Below, piece by piece: positions 36,001 to 44,302 of a stretch of 64,000 nucleotides of DNA. Under the pieces are notes generated by a model. The model ran no database searches. It had not been told where the DNA came from and saw only the letters and a program-made list of their open reading frames with translations. Both the position numbers and the translations under genes were made by a program. This stretch comes from Clostridia bacterium (GTDB lineage Bacteria; Bacillota; Clostridia; Oscillospirales; CAG-272), in the NCBI GenBank assembly GCA_017502135.1, contig JAFVVP010000004.1:1-64000 (forward strand), read 5' to 3'. The number at the start of each line of letters is the position of its first letter. Within the stretch, counting starts at the first letter, position 1.

Positions 36001-37507
36001 CGGCACAAGACTCGCGCAGGACGGACACGACATCCCGTTTGAGACGTTTCTTGGCTTCTACGGAGATAAAACGCCGGATATTGATCTGAACTTTTCGGGC
36101 GACGTACAGGCGGACGCGCACAAGTTCACCGAGGTTTTGTTCGGTGCTGGTAAGGCGTTCAAGGCAGGTACGATCGGCACGCTCGCGGACAAGACCGCGT
36201 TCGGATTCACCGCAAAATTCCTTGAGGGAAAGGGTATTTCCGTCAACCGTGCGGAAATCGAACGGCTCATATCCGGATGCCTCGGCACGAAGCGAACGAC
36301 CGGTCAGCATCCCGGCGGCATTATCGTCGTGCCGAAGGAATACGACATATGCGATTTCACACCCGTCCAGCATCCGGCGGACGATCCCAATTCCGACGTG
36401 ATCACGACGCACTTTGAGTTCAAATATCTCCACGATACCATACTGAAACTTGATATTCTCGGACACGATATTCCGACGAAATATAAGCGTATGGAGGAAT
36501 ATTCCGGTGTGCCCGTGCTGGACATTCCGCTGACCGATCCCGTAACGTACAAAGGCTTTACCGCGACCGATCCGATCGGCGTGCATCCCGATCAGATCGA
36601 TTCGAAAACGTCCACCCTCGGCCTCCCCGAGATGGGAACGAAGCTGAGCCGCGACGTTTTAATGGAAGCACAGCCGAAGAATTTTGCCGATCTTCTCCAA
36701 ATTGAAGGACTCACGCACGGCACGGGAATGTGGGTGGGCAACGCGCAGGATCTTATCCGTGACGGCACCTGTACCGTTTCCGAGGTAATCGGATGCCGCG
36801 ACGATATCATGCTTACCCTCATTCAAAAATACGGTGTCGAAAAAGGCATCGCGTTCAAGATCATGGAATTCGTCCGTAAAAACAAAAAGGGTGCGAAGAT
36901 CCCAGACGATATGATGTCCGTGATGGTGGAGAATAACGTGCCTCAGTGGTATATCGACTCGCTCCAGAAGGTTAGGTATATGTTCCCCAAAGCGCACGCC
37001 GCTGCCTATGCTATGGATGCCGTGCGGTTGATGTGGTACAAGATCTACTATCCCGTGGAGTTTTACGCCGGATACTTCTCCGCAGCGCCCGGCGGATTCG
37101 ATTCGGAGATCGTCATGGGCGGAAAACAGCACGTGCACGAGATGATGCTCGATCTCAAAAAACGGAAAAACGAACTCTCCCAGAAAGAGGTCGAAGTTTA
37201 CAACTCACTTATGCTGGTGAACGAGTATTACCAGCGTGGCTTCAGCTTTTTGCCGGTGGATCTCAAAAAATCCCACGCCCACAAATATCTGCCGGAGAAC
37301 GGCAAGATCCGTCTGCCGTTCTCATCCCTGCCCGGTCTTGGCGATACGGCGGCGGAAAATATTATGCATTACCGCGATCAGGGGGAGATCTACTCCGTGG
37401 AAATGCTGAAACGCGAAGCGGGTATTTCCAAAACCGTCATTGAGATTCTGGAACGCAACGGTGTTCTCAAGGGACTGACGGCAACGAATCAACTGACGCT
37501 GTTCTGA
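33089..37507 (+). CDS. polC: DNA polymerase III alpha subunit, PolC type
   Basis: This 1472-residue protein is the Firmicute replicative polymerase. In order: an N-terminal domain, an OB fold (about residues 260-360), a PHP domain opening at about 370 (HLHTCQSAMDAT), and the inserted 3'-5' exonuclease (FDIETTGLS near 458; AHNAGFDVSFIRR; HHRASDDAEI). The polymerase palm and fingers follow, with GSRGSVGSSF near 912, a zinc finger (CPNCRHS...CPKCGTRL near 945-975) and PDIDLNFSG near 996. The zinc finger and exonuclease insertion separate PolC from DnaE. It is the last gene of the cluster. Confidence 0.98.
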   Translation: MADTKKTRTLSDIFSRYSPVSKAQRDLFQSATDVSVRADRERRMVEVNLSLSKIVSKNVLYEAENALMEIYAQNSVRLFPHYPSELFSLSYMGEVIAEARRVGTVINGFFDRFETALDGNVITVSIPFPSGGIDLLDLARTGQLFSAIIRSEFSLDYELKIVTAENAKEVQAEYEAARDAWLRSEAAQIPERQAAYAVRAAAADTVSAGDPEKPVLPRVASLFETSDTVAVLSEAVVQCGRTKFDISSPELMAGTPFAIQDLTPLSMIRSASRTVTVLGVVFGTTVKEIKNGEKLAVTIGLTDRDASIFVKTVIKAEAQDELFGIFKTGAALAVRGSVKVDKFDGELYIDYSDVQKIKQVKREDNAADKRVELHLHTCQSAMDATAKPEDVIETAHRFGHEAVAITDHGNLQAFPTAMLKAEKLGMKVLYGVEAYFVDDTARAVFGGVGADFHDEVVVFDIETTGLSPQTCKITEIGAVKVKDGEVTEVYNSLVNPGVPIPEEVVRLTGITDEMVKNERPISEILPEFLSFIGDRMLIAHNAGFDVSFIRRAAEDLGLPFTNAYLDTVAMSHYVNPDLKKHKLNILAEYFGLGDFNHHRASDDAEILSRIYYCMISKLADEGIHSMAELNTAMSERSDPLKLKTYHQIILVKNRVGLKNLYTLVSESYLKYYRKTPRIPKTRLSEMREGLIIGSACEAGELFTAVLEGKPQNELEEIASFYDYLEIQPITNNRFLVEKGQVADDEALRELNRKIIALGKKLGKPVVATCDAHYLEPEDEIYRRILLSGMKFSDADKVTELYFRTTEEMLAEFDYLDEETAREVVIDNPKKIAAMIESVRPIPEGNYPPHIDGAEEELTTKCNALARELYGDPLPEIVAARLDRELDSIIKNGFAIMYIIARKLVENSESKGYQVGSRGSVGSSFAATMAGITRVNPLPPHYRCPNCRHSEFITDGSVGSGFDLPPKDCPKCGTRLAQDGHDIPFETFLGFYGDKTPDIDLNFSGDVQADAHKFTEVLFGAGKAFKAGTIGTLADKTAFGFTAKFLEGKGISVNRAEIERLISGCLGTKRTTGQHPGGIIVVPKEYDICDFTPVQHPADDPNSDVITTHFEFKYLHDTILKLDILGHDIPTKYKRMEEYSGVPVLDIPLTDPVTYKGFTATDPIGVHPDQIDSKTSTLGLPEMGTKLSRDVLMEAQPKNFADLLQIEGLTHGTGMWVGNAQDLIRDGTCTVSEVIGCRDDIMLTLIQKYGVEKGIAFKIMEFVRKNKKGAKIPDDMMSVMVENNVPQWYIDSLQKVRYMFPKAHAAAYAMDAVRLMWYKIYYPVEFYAGYFSAAPGGFDSEIVMGGKQHVHEMMLDLKKRKNELSQKEVEVYNSLMLVNEYYQRGFSFLPVDLKKSHAHKYLPENGKIRLPFSSLPGLGDTAAENIMHYRDQGEIYSVEMLKREAGISKTVIEILERNGVLKGLTATNQLTLF

Positions 37508-37510
37508 CGT

Positions 37511-37550
37511 AAAAAAAGACTGTCCGTGTATATGCGGCAGTCTTTTTTTT
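37511..37550 (+). terminator. Terminator of the pyrH-polC cluster
   Basis: The stem AAAAAAAGACTG / CAGTCTTTTTTT with a 15-base loop ends in a run of eight T residues. Confidence 0.88.
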
Positions 37551-37578
37551 GAAAAATTCTGTGTTTCACGGACAGCCC

Positions 37579-37608
37579 GTCATACTTTTCGGCTTTGTCG
37601 CATACAAT
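37579..37608 (+). promoter_or_regulatory. Sigma-E-type promoter of spoIVA
   Basis: GTCATACT (37579-37586) and CATACAAT (37601-37608) are 14 bases apart. The known sigma-E consensus in Bacillus is a GTCATATT-like -35 and a CATACAAT-like -10 with 13 to 15 bases between. The start codon lies 43 bases downstream, and no sigma-A promoter is visible. spoIVA is a known member of the sigma-E regulon. Confidence 0.8.
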
Positions 37609-37651
37609 CAAGCAAAAGCATCAGAAATCACGAATATGCGGAGGAACAGGT

Positions 37652-39163
37652 ATGACAAATCAAGACATCTATCAGGATATCGCGGCGCGCACCGGCGGAG
37701 ATATATACGTTGGTGTAGTAGGCCCCGTGCGGACGGGAAAGTCCACGTTTATCAAAAAATTTATGGAGTCGGTGGTCATCCCCAACATTCAGGGCGAGCA
37801 TGATCGCACGCGTGCCCGCGACGAGCTTCCGCAAAGTGCGGGAGGACGTACCGTTATGACCACCGAGCCGAAATTCATCCCCGACGAAGCGGTGCAGATC
37901 CCGGTCGGGGAGCACGGACGCGTCAACGTACGGATGATCGACTGCGTCGGATATATGGTGCCCGATGCGCTCGGCGATACCGAAAACGGCGCTGTGAGAA
38001 TGGTACATACCCCTTGGTCAAAGGAGCCCCTTCCGTTTGAAGAGGCGGCGGAAACAGGCACCAGAAAGGTCATTGACGAGCATTCTACGATCGGTATTCT
38101 CGTAACGACGGACGGCTCCTTTGGGGATATCCCGAGAGACAATTATCTTTTGGCGGAAGAGAGGGTGGCGCGCGAGCTCGCTGCGATCGGAAAGCCGTTT
38201 GCGGTTATTCTGAATTCCCAGAATCCCGCCTCACCCGAAGCGGAAAAACTCGCCATGGAACTTGAAGAAAAGTACAAAGCACCGGTCGCGCTCATCAACT
38301 GTACGACGATGGACAAAGAGGACGTCGCGCACATTCTCCGTATGGTGCTTATGGAGTTTCCTCTCCGTGAGATTCGCATTCATATGCCCGGCTGGATGTG
38401 CGCACTGGATGCCGATCACTGGCTGAGAGTCGCCGTTTCTGATGCGGTGCTTCGCACGGCGCGTGCGCTCGGAAAGGTGGGTGACGCGGCGGAGTCGTAC
38501 GGAGACGCGCTGTCTTCTGCTATCACGGAAGCGATCGCCGCCGGCGGCGGAGAGGGGAAAGCAGAGGTACGCCTCTTCGACATCAATCTCGGTACCGGTT
38601 GTGTGGAGGCTTCGCTCACAATGCCCGAAGCGTTGTACTACCGTATTATCGGTGAGCTTACCGGCATTGATATGGAAAGCGAGCGGGAGTTGATCTCGGC
38701 TTTGCGCACCTTGACCGAAGCGAAACGTGCGTACGATAAATACGCCGAGGCGATCCGCGAGTTGGACGAAAACGGCTATGGTATCGTGATGCCCGATATT
38801 GACAGCCTCACCCTCGAGGAGCCCGAAATCGTACGCCAAGCGGGTGGGTACGGCGTACGTCTTCGTGCATCTGCGCCCTCCGTCCATATGATCCGTGCAT
38901 CTATCGAGACGGAACTGAATCCCGTAGTGGGGACGGAACAGCAGTCGGAGGAGCTGGTGAAAAACCTTCTCCGTGATTTCGAAGAGGATCCGAAACAGAT
39001 CTGGGAGTCCAATCTTTTCGGGAAATCGCTCTATGAACTGGTGAATGACGGACTGCACGCGAAACTTTCCCACATGCCGCCAGATGCACGGCTGAAACTC
39101 GGCGAAACGCTCTCCCGCATCATCAACGAGGGGAGCGGCGGGCTCATCTGCATCATTCTGTAA
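37652..39163 (+). CDS. spoIVA: Stage IV sporulation protein A
   Basis: The 503-residue protein is SpoIVA, the ATPase that polymerises on the forespore surface as the base layer of the spore coat. The Walker A loop is GPVRTGKST (residues 24-32), and the middle and C-terminal domains align through to the conserved ending GGLICIIL, which is needed to localise the protein. It is made in the mother cell under sigma-E. AGGAGG lies before the ATG at 37652; an in-frame start 19 codons upstream would overlap the promoter's transcript start. Confidence 0.96.
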   Translation: MTNQDIYQDIAARTGGDIYVGVVGPVRTGKSTFIKKFMESVVIPNIQGEHDRTRARDELPQSAGGRTVMTTEPKFIPDEAVQIPVGEHGRVNVRMIDCVGYMVPDALGDTENGAVRMVHTPWSKEPLPFEEAAETGTRKVIDEHSTIGILVTTDGSFGDIPRDNYLLAEERVARELAAIGKPFAVILNSQNPASPEAEKLAMELEEKYKAPVALINCTTMDKEDVAHILRMVLMEFPLREIRIHMPGWMCALDADHWLRVAVSDAVLRTARALGKVGDAAESYGDALSSAITEAIAAGGGEGKAEVRLFDINLGTGCVEASLTMPEALYYRIIGELTGIDMESERELISALRTLTEAKRAYDKYAEAIRELDENGYGIVMPDIDSLTLEEPEIVRQAGGYGVRLRASAPSVHMIRASIETELNPVVGTEQQSEELVKNLLRDFEEDPKQIWESNLFGKSLYELVNDGLHAKLSHMPPDARLKLGETLSRIINEGSGGLICIIL

Positions 39164-39175
39164 TCAAAACGCGAA

Positions 39176-39211
39176 CAAGGCAGAAAGCATTTGCTTTCTG
39201 CCTTGTATTTT
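39176..39211 (+). terminator. Terminator after spoIVA
   Basis: A 14-bp stem (CAAGGCAGAAAGCA / TGCTTTCTGCCTTG) with a two-base loop, followed by TATTTTT. Its last three bases form the start of the cls -35 box. Confidence 0.8.
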
Positions 39212-39249
39212 TCGGGAAAATATGGTATACTATCCGTATATAGTATACC
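39203..39249 (+). promoter_or_regulatory. cls promoter with overlapping 10-bp inverted repeat
   Basis: TTGTAT (39203-39208), 17-bp spacer, TATACT (39226-39231). A perfect inverted repeat, GGTATACTAT (39224-39233) and ATAGTATACC (39240-39249), covers the -10 box and start site. Its place would let a dimeric repressor block the promoter. The same sequence would form a hairpin in the 5' end of the RNA only if transcription starts unusually early. Confidence 0.6.
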
Positions 39250-39262
39250 GTAGGAGGCAAAG

Positions 39263-40798
39263 ATGAAAAAACTGCTCAAATTTCTTTTCAGCCGTATCGT
39301 TATCGTGTCGGTGCTCATTCTTCTTCAGCTCGTTTTGCTTTTTGTCTCTGCGATTCTTTTTACGGAATATTTCGTTATCTATTACTTCATTTCCTTGGCG
39401 GTATCCTTCGTTCTTGCCCTCAAGATCGTAAACCGCAAGGATGCGGCGGAATATATGATTGCGTGGCTCGTTACGGTTCTTCTGATTCCGGTTTTCGGCA
39501 GTATGCTGTATCTTATATTCAGCGGGAACCGACTGAGTGAACATACGAAAAAGAAAATGTCGAAGATTTCCGGCACTATGCGCAATACGTTACCTGAAAA
39601 CAAGGAGATTCTTGCTCGGATAGAGAGAGAGAACCCTTCGGCGGCTTTTCAGTCCCGCTATATCGCGAAGGCGTCGACGTGTCCGGTTTTTGAGAATACG
39701 GACGTCCGCTATTTCCCGCTCGGTGAGGATATGTTTGAAGCCCTTCTTTGTGAATTGAGACGGGCGGAAAAGTATATCTTCCTTGAGTATTTTATCATCG
39801 CCGAGGGGCGGATGTGGAGCGAGATTCTCGACATCCTTACCGAAAAAGCAAAAGCGGGGGTGGACGTACGCCTCATCTACGACGATATGGGATGCATCAC
39901 GCACCTTCCCGACAATTATCCAAAGGAGATGGCCAAAAGGGGCATTCGCTGTCACGTGTTCAACCGGTTCATTCCTGTTTTGTCCGCACGTCTCAACAAC
40001 CGTAACCATAGAAAGATCGGCGTCATTGACGGAAAGGTTGCCTTCACCGGCGGCATCAATCTTGCGGATGAATATATAAACGAGATCGAGCGTTTCGGAC
40101 ACTGGAAAGACAACGCCGTCATGCTCCGCGGCGACGCCGCGTGGAGTATGACGGTCATGTTTCTCACTATGTGGGATTACCTCAGTGAAACGGGTCCCGC
40201 GGCGGAATCGTACGATCACTATAAGCCAGACGACAGCGGGTGTGAAACGGGCGGCGGCTACGTGCAGCCGTATACCGACAACCCGCTTGACAACGAGCCG
40301 GTTGGCAAGACGATCTATCTCAATATGATCAATCGTGCGGAACGGTACGTATACATTACGACACCGTATCTCATTATCGACGATCTTCTTGAGACGGCGC
40401 TCTGCACCGCCGCCAAGTGCGGCGTGGACGTGCGTATCATCACGCCCGGGATCGGGGACAAGTTCTTCGTCCACGAAACGACGAAAGCATACTACAAGCA
40501 TCTCATTGATAACGGGGTAAAACTGTACGAATACACGCCAGGATTCATTCACGCAAAAACGTTCATCTGCGATGATCGTTACGCGACCGTCGGTACGGTG
40601 AACCTTGATTTCCGCAGTCTGTATCTGCATTTCGAATGCGGTGTGTGGATGTACGGTGTCGGTGAGATTCAAAGAATCAAAGAAGATTATATCGAGACCG
40701 CAGAGAAGTGCCGCCGTATTACGGAGGAAGATTGCCGATGCAACTTCTGGCGCAGGCTTATCCGAAGCGTTATGGTGCTTTTGTCTCCGATGATCTGA
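39263..40798 (+). CDS. cls: Cardiolipin synthase
   Basis: This 511-residue phospholipase D-family enzyme joins two phosphatidylglycerol molecules into cardiolipin. Two N-terminal membrane spans (about residues 10-30 and 38-58) precede two HKD motifs: NHRKIGVIDGKVAFTGG near residue 248 and HAKTFICDDRYATVGTVN near residue 430. The final 30 residues contain a third hydrophobic stretch. AGGAGG precedes the ATG. Its 3' end overlaps the convergent trmL gene by 29 bases. Confidence 0.93.
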   Translation: MKKLLKFLFSRIVIVSVLILLQLVLLFVSAILFTEYFVIYYFISLAVSFVLALKIVNRKDAAEYMIAWLVTVLLIPVFGSMLYLIFSGNRLSEHTKKKMSKISGTMRNTLPENKEILARIERENPSAAFQSRYIAKASTCPVFENTDVRYFPLGEDMFEALLCELRRAEKYIFLEYFIIAEGRMWSEILDILTEKAKAGVDVRLIYDDMGCITHLPDNYPKEMAKRGIRCHVFNRFIPVLSARLNNRNHRKIGVIDGKVAFTGGINLADEYINEIERFGHWKDNAVMLRGDAAWSMTVMFLTMWDYLSETGPAAESYDHYKPDDSGCETGGGYVQPYTDNPLDNEPVGKTIYLNMINRAERYVYITTPYLIIDDLLETALCTAAKCGVDVRIITPGIGDKFFVHETTKAYYKHLIDNGVKLYEYTPGFIHAKTFICDDRYATVGTVNLDFRSLYLHFECGVWMYGVGEIQRIKEDYIETAEKCRRITEEDCRCNFWRRLIRSVMVLLSPMI

Positions 40799-41294
40799 TG
40801 GCCGCTTCGGTCAGATAAGCACTGCCGGTCATTTGTTCGGGGAATCCGTGCTGGCGCAGAACCTCATACACGCCGACAGCCGCCGCGTTTGAGAGGTTGA
40901 GACAGCGCTGTCCGCCGCGCATGGGGATGCGGACACAGCGATCCCTGTGTGTAAGGAGGAAATCCTCGGGCAGTCCCTTCGTCTCTTTCCCGAAAAACAA
41001 GTAAACGGGCAGAGGGTACTCTGCCTCTGTGTACGATTTGGGTGCTTTTGAGGAGAAACAGTAAAAATCGGCGTCAGGATGACGGCGGAAAAAATCGTCG
41101 ATACCGTCGTAATACGTAATGTCGAGGCTGTCCCAGTAGTCGAGCCCCGCGCGTTTCAGTTTGGCACTGTCAATCTCAAAACCAAGCGGTCTGATGAGAT
41201 GGAGAGACGCACCGGTGGCCGCGCAGGTTCGAGCGATGTTGCCCGTGTTCTGCGGGATTTCCGGCTCTACCAGTACGATGTTGATCTGTCCCAT
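40770..41294 (-). CDS. trmL: tRNA (cytidine/uridine-2'-O-)-methyltransferase TrmL
   Basis: The 174-residue SPOUT-class protein is TrmL, which 2'-O-methylates the wobble nucleotide of tRNA-Leu isoacceptors. Motifs are INIVLVEPEIPQNTGNIART at the start, the central VYLFFGKETKGLPEDFL, and the knot LNLSNAAAVGVYEVLRQ. The ATG at 41294 behind GGAAGG is chosen over one eight codons upstream. Its 3' end lies within the end of cls on the other strand. Confidence 0.94.
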   Translation of the reverse strand: MGQINIVLVEPEIPQNTGNIARTCAATGASLHLIRPLGFEIDSAKLKRAGLDYWDSLDITYYDGIDDFFRRHPDADFYCFSSKAPKSYTEAEYPLPVYLFFGKETKGLPEDFLLTHRDRCVRIPMRGGQRCLNLSNAAAVGVYEVLRQHGFPEQMTGSAYLTEAAIRSSETKAP

Positions 41295-41329
41295 ACGAAA
41301 AACCTTCCGTTTTGGCAAAATATGTGTTT

Positions 41330-41358
41330 ATTATACGCCACTTTTATAAAAAATGCAA
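41330..41358 (-). promoter_or_regulatory. Sigma-A promoter of trmL
   Basis: On the - strand: TTGCAT (41353-41358), 17-bp spacer, TATAAT (41330-41335). Confidence 0.75.
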
Positions 41359-41500
41359 GTTTTTCGCGGAAGGGTCAAGCATTTCAAATAAATTTACAAA
41401 AACGAAATGCTTTCTGTACAGCAAATGTTGTATACTATATAAAATAAATGTTTGAAGTTCCATATATAAAGATAAATCGTTTGAGAGGTTTACTACCGAA

Positions 41501-44299
41501 ATGAGTATCATTACCAAACTGTTCGGATCGTACAGTGATCACCAGATTAAAAAGATCCGTCCCCTTTTGGGGGCGGTAAACGATCTTGCACCGAAATACA
41601 AAGCGCTCACCGATGCCGAGATGGCGTCGATGACAGACGCTTTCAAAAAAGAGCTTGCGGGCGGGTCTACCCTTGACGATATCCTGCCCGATGCATACGC
41701 GCTCGTCAGGGAAGCGGCAGACCGCGTCCTCGGCAAGCGCCCCTTCGACGTACAGGTGCTCTGCGGCATTCTCCTTCACCAGGGACGCGTGGCGGAGATG
41801 AAGACCGGTGAGGGTAAGACCCTCGTCGCATCGCTTCCGTCCTATCTGAACGCACTCAGCGGCAAGGGTGTCCATATCGTTACGGTCAACGAATATCTGG
41901 CACGGCTCGGCTCCGAGGAAATGGGACGTATTCACGAATTCCTCGGCCTTACGACGGGACTCGTCGTCCACAACCAGAACCGCGCTCAGAAACAGCAGGC
42001 GTACGGATGCGACATTACCTACGGTACGAATAACGAATTCGGCTTCGACTATCTGAGAGACAACATGATCCTCTATAAGGAGATGCAGTCTCAGCGCGGA
42101 CACAATTTCGCGATCGTCGACGAGGTGGACTCCATTCTCATCGACGAGGCGCGTACCCCGCTTATTATTTCAGGCTCCGGTGAGAAGACGGACGAGCTGT
42201 ACGGCAGAGCGGATCAACTTGTGCGTACTATGCGCAAATTCGTTATCAAGGAACTCGATTCCAAAGAAGAGCACGATCATATCGACGCGGACTATATCGT
42301 CGACGAGAAGGCGCGGAGCACCACGCTCACCGCCGCCGGCATCGAGAAAACCGAAAAATTCTTCGGTATCGGAAACCTGTCCGATCCCGAGAACGCGGAT
42401 ATTTCCCACCACGTGTATCAGGCGATCCGCGCGTACGGTATTATGAAGCGCGATACCGATTACGTCATCAAGGACAACGAGGTTCTTATCGTCGATTCCT
42501 TCACGGGCCGTATTATGCCCGGCCGCCGCTATTCGGACGGTCTGCATCAGGCGATCGAAGCGAAGGAAAACGTGAAGATCCAAAAGGAAAACCGTACGAT
42601 CGCAACGATCACCTTCCAGAATTATTTCCGTATGTATAAAAAGCTGTCCGGCATGACCGGTACGGCACTCTCCGAGGAAAACGAATTCCGCGAGATCTAC
42701 AATCTCGACGTCGTGGAAGTCCCGACGAACAAGCCGATGATCCGTACGGATCATTCCGACGCCGTTTACAAATCGAAGAACGGTAAGGATAACGCAATCA
42801 TAAAGCAGATCAAGGAATGTAACGAAAAGGGTCAGCCCGTGCTCGTCGGCACGGTGTCGATCGAGAAATCGGAGGAACTCTCCCGCAAACTGAAGATGAA
42901 CGGTGTTAAGCACACGGTTTTGAATGCGAAATACCACGACCGAGAGGCAGACATCGTCGCGCAGGCGGGCAAATACGGCGCCGTTACGATCTCCACCAAC
43001 ATGGCTGGACGCGGTACGGATATTCTTCTCGGCGGTAATGCCGAGTATCTCGCGAAGGCGGCTATGCGTCAGCAGGGCTACGAAGAAGACGTGATCGCGC
43101 TTGCTACCGGTTCTTCTATGTCGATCAGCGAAGAAGCGTTGGCGGCACGTGAGATTTACCGTGATCTGTATAAAAAATATCAGGAAGAGATCCGTCCCGA
43201 GGCAGAAAAGGTACGTGAGGCCGGCGGTCTCTTCGTCATCGGTACGGAGCGGCACGAAAGCCGGCGTATCGATAACCAGCTGCGCGGCCGTTCCGGACGT
43301 CAGGGCGATCCGGGTGAATCCCGTTTCTTCCTTTCCCTCGAAGACGATCTTATGCGCCTGTTCGGCAGTGAACGGATCATCGGCATCGTCGACAGACTGG
43401 GCATGAATGAAAACGATCCGATCGATGCGAAGATTCTTTCCGGTTCTATCGAATCGGCGCAGAAGCGGCTTGAGGACAACAACTTTGAACGCCGTAAAAA
43501 CGTCCTTGCATACGACGACGTTATGAATCAGCAGAGAACGATTATCTACGACCAGCGCGGCGAGGTGCTCTCGGGTGAGAGTGTCAAAGAAAAACTTCTC
43601 GGCATGGTGCGCGGCACCGTCTCCGAGGCGGTCGATCAGTTCCTTCATGAGGACGAGATCTCCGCTTGGGATATTGAGGGACTCCGCCAGAAATACCGCG
43701 GACTGCTTACTGATACAAACGATTTCACCGAGATTTCCGGCTCGGCTTCGAAGGTGCGCGAGGAAATCCGCGAAACGCTTATCGGCCGCGCAGAAAAACT
43801 GTATGCGGAAAAGGAGGCCCTCTTCGGGGAAGAGAATTTCCGCGAGGTGGAGCGCGTCGTTCTGCTGCGCAACGTCGACCAGAAGTGGATGGCGCATCTC
43901 GAAGCGATGGACAGCCTGATGGAAAGTATTGGCCTGCAGGCGTATGCACAGCGTAATCCGATCAGTGAGTACCGTATTCAGGGTGCGGATCTGTTCGACG
44001 AAATGATCGCGGAGATCCGCGAGGATTCCGCCCGTATGATTCTGTCCGTTTTGCCGCAGAACCCGATGCAGCGCGTACAGGTGGTAAAGGAAACCGGCAC
44101 GGGCGGCCGTCCGCTCTCCTTGAGGAAACCGTCGCCGCGTCCTGTCGCACGTCCCGCCACGCCTGTCACATCCGATCCCGCCCGTCCTATCGTCAATAAA
44201 GATAAGGTCGGACGCAACGATCCCTGTCCTTGCGGCAGCGGCAAAAAGTATAAGCAGTGCTGCGGCAAGCCCGGCATGGGTGAGCCCGATGGAGAATAA
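41501..44299 (+). CDS. secA: Preprotein translocase ATPase SecA
   Basis: The 932-residue motor pushes preproteins through SecYEG. Walker A is AEMKTGEGKTL near residue 100 and the DEAD-like box is VDEVDSILIDEARTPL near residue 206. TNMAGRGTDILLGG marks the second helicase domain, followed by the preprotein cross-linking and scaffold domains. The C-terminus has the zinc-binding SecB/ribosome tail with DPCPCGSGKKYKQCCG. A TATACT box near 41428 may be its -10, but the -35 is poor. GAGAGG lies before the ATG. Two unknown membrane-protein genes follow with almost no gap. Confidence 0.97.
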   Translation: MSIITKLFGSYSDHQIKKIRPLLGAVNDLAPKYKALTDAEMASMTDAFKKELAGGSTLDDILPDAYALVREAADRVLGKRPFDVQVLCGILLHQGRVAEMKTGEGKTLVASLPSYLNALSGKGVHIVTVNEYLARLGSEEMGRIHEFLGLTTGLVVHNQNRAQKQQAYGCDITYGTNNEFGFDYLRDNMILYKEMQSQRGHNFAIVDEVDSILIDEARTPLIISGSGEKTDELYGRADQLVRTMRKFVIKELDSKEEHDHIDADYIVDEKARSTTLTAAGIEKTEKFFGIGNLSDPENADISHHVYQAIRAYGIMKRDTDYVIKDNEVLIVDSFTGRIMPGRRYSDGLHQAIEAKENVKIQKENRTIATITFQNYFRMYKKLSGMTGTALSEENEFREIYNLDVVEVPTNKPMIRTDHSDAVYKSKNGKDNAIIKQIKECNEKGQPVLVGTVSIEKSEELSRKLKMNGVKHTVLNAKYHDREADIVAQAGKYGAVTISTNMAGRGTDILLGGNAEYLAKAAMRQQGYEEDVIALATGSSMSISEEALAAREIYRDLYKKYQEEIRPEAEKVREAGGLFVIGTERHESRRIDNQLRGRSGRQGDPGESRFFLSLEDDLMRLFGSERIIGIVDRLGMNENDPIDAKILSGSIESAQKRLEDNNFERRKNVLAYDDVMNQQRTIIYDQRGEVLSGESVKEKLLGMVRGTVSEAVDQFLHEDEISAWDIEGLRQKYRGLLTDTNDFTEISGSASKVREEIRETLIGRAEKLYAEKEALFGEENFREVERVVLLRNVDQKWMAHLEAMDSLMESIGLQAYAQRNPISEYRIQGADLFDEMIAEIREDSARMILSVLPQNPMQRVQVVKETGTGGRPLSLRKPSPRPVARPATPVTSDPARPIVNKDKVGRNDPCPCGSGKKYKQCCGKPGMGEPDGE

Positions 44300-44302
44300 T
44301 CT

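Noticed and set aside
42170-43897. A 575-codon open frame on the - strand
   Set aside because: Antisense to secA, whose motifs are continuous through the region.
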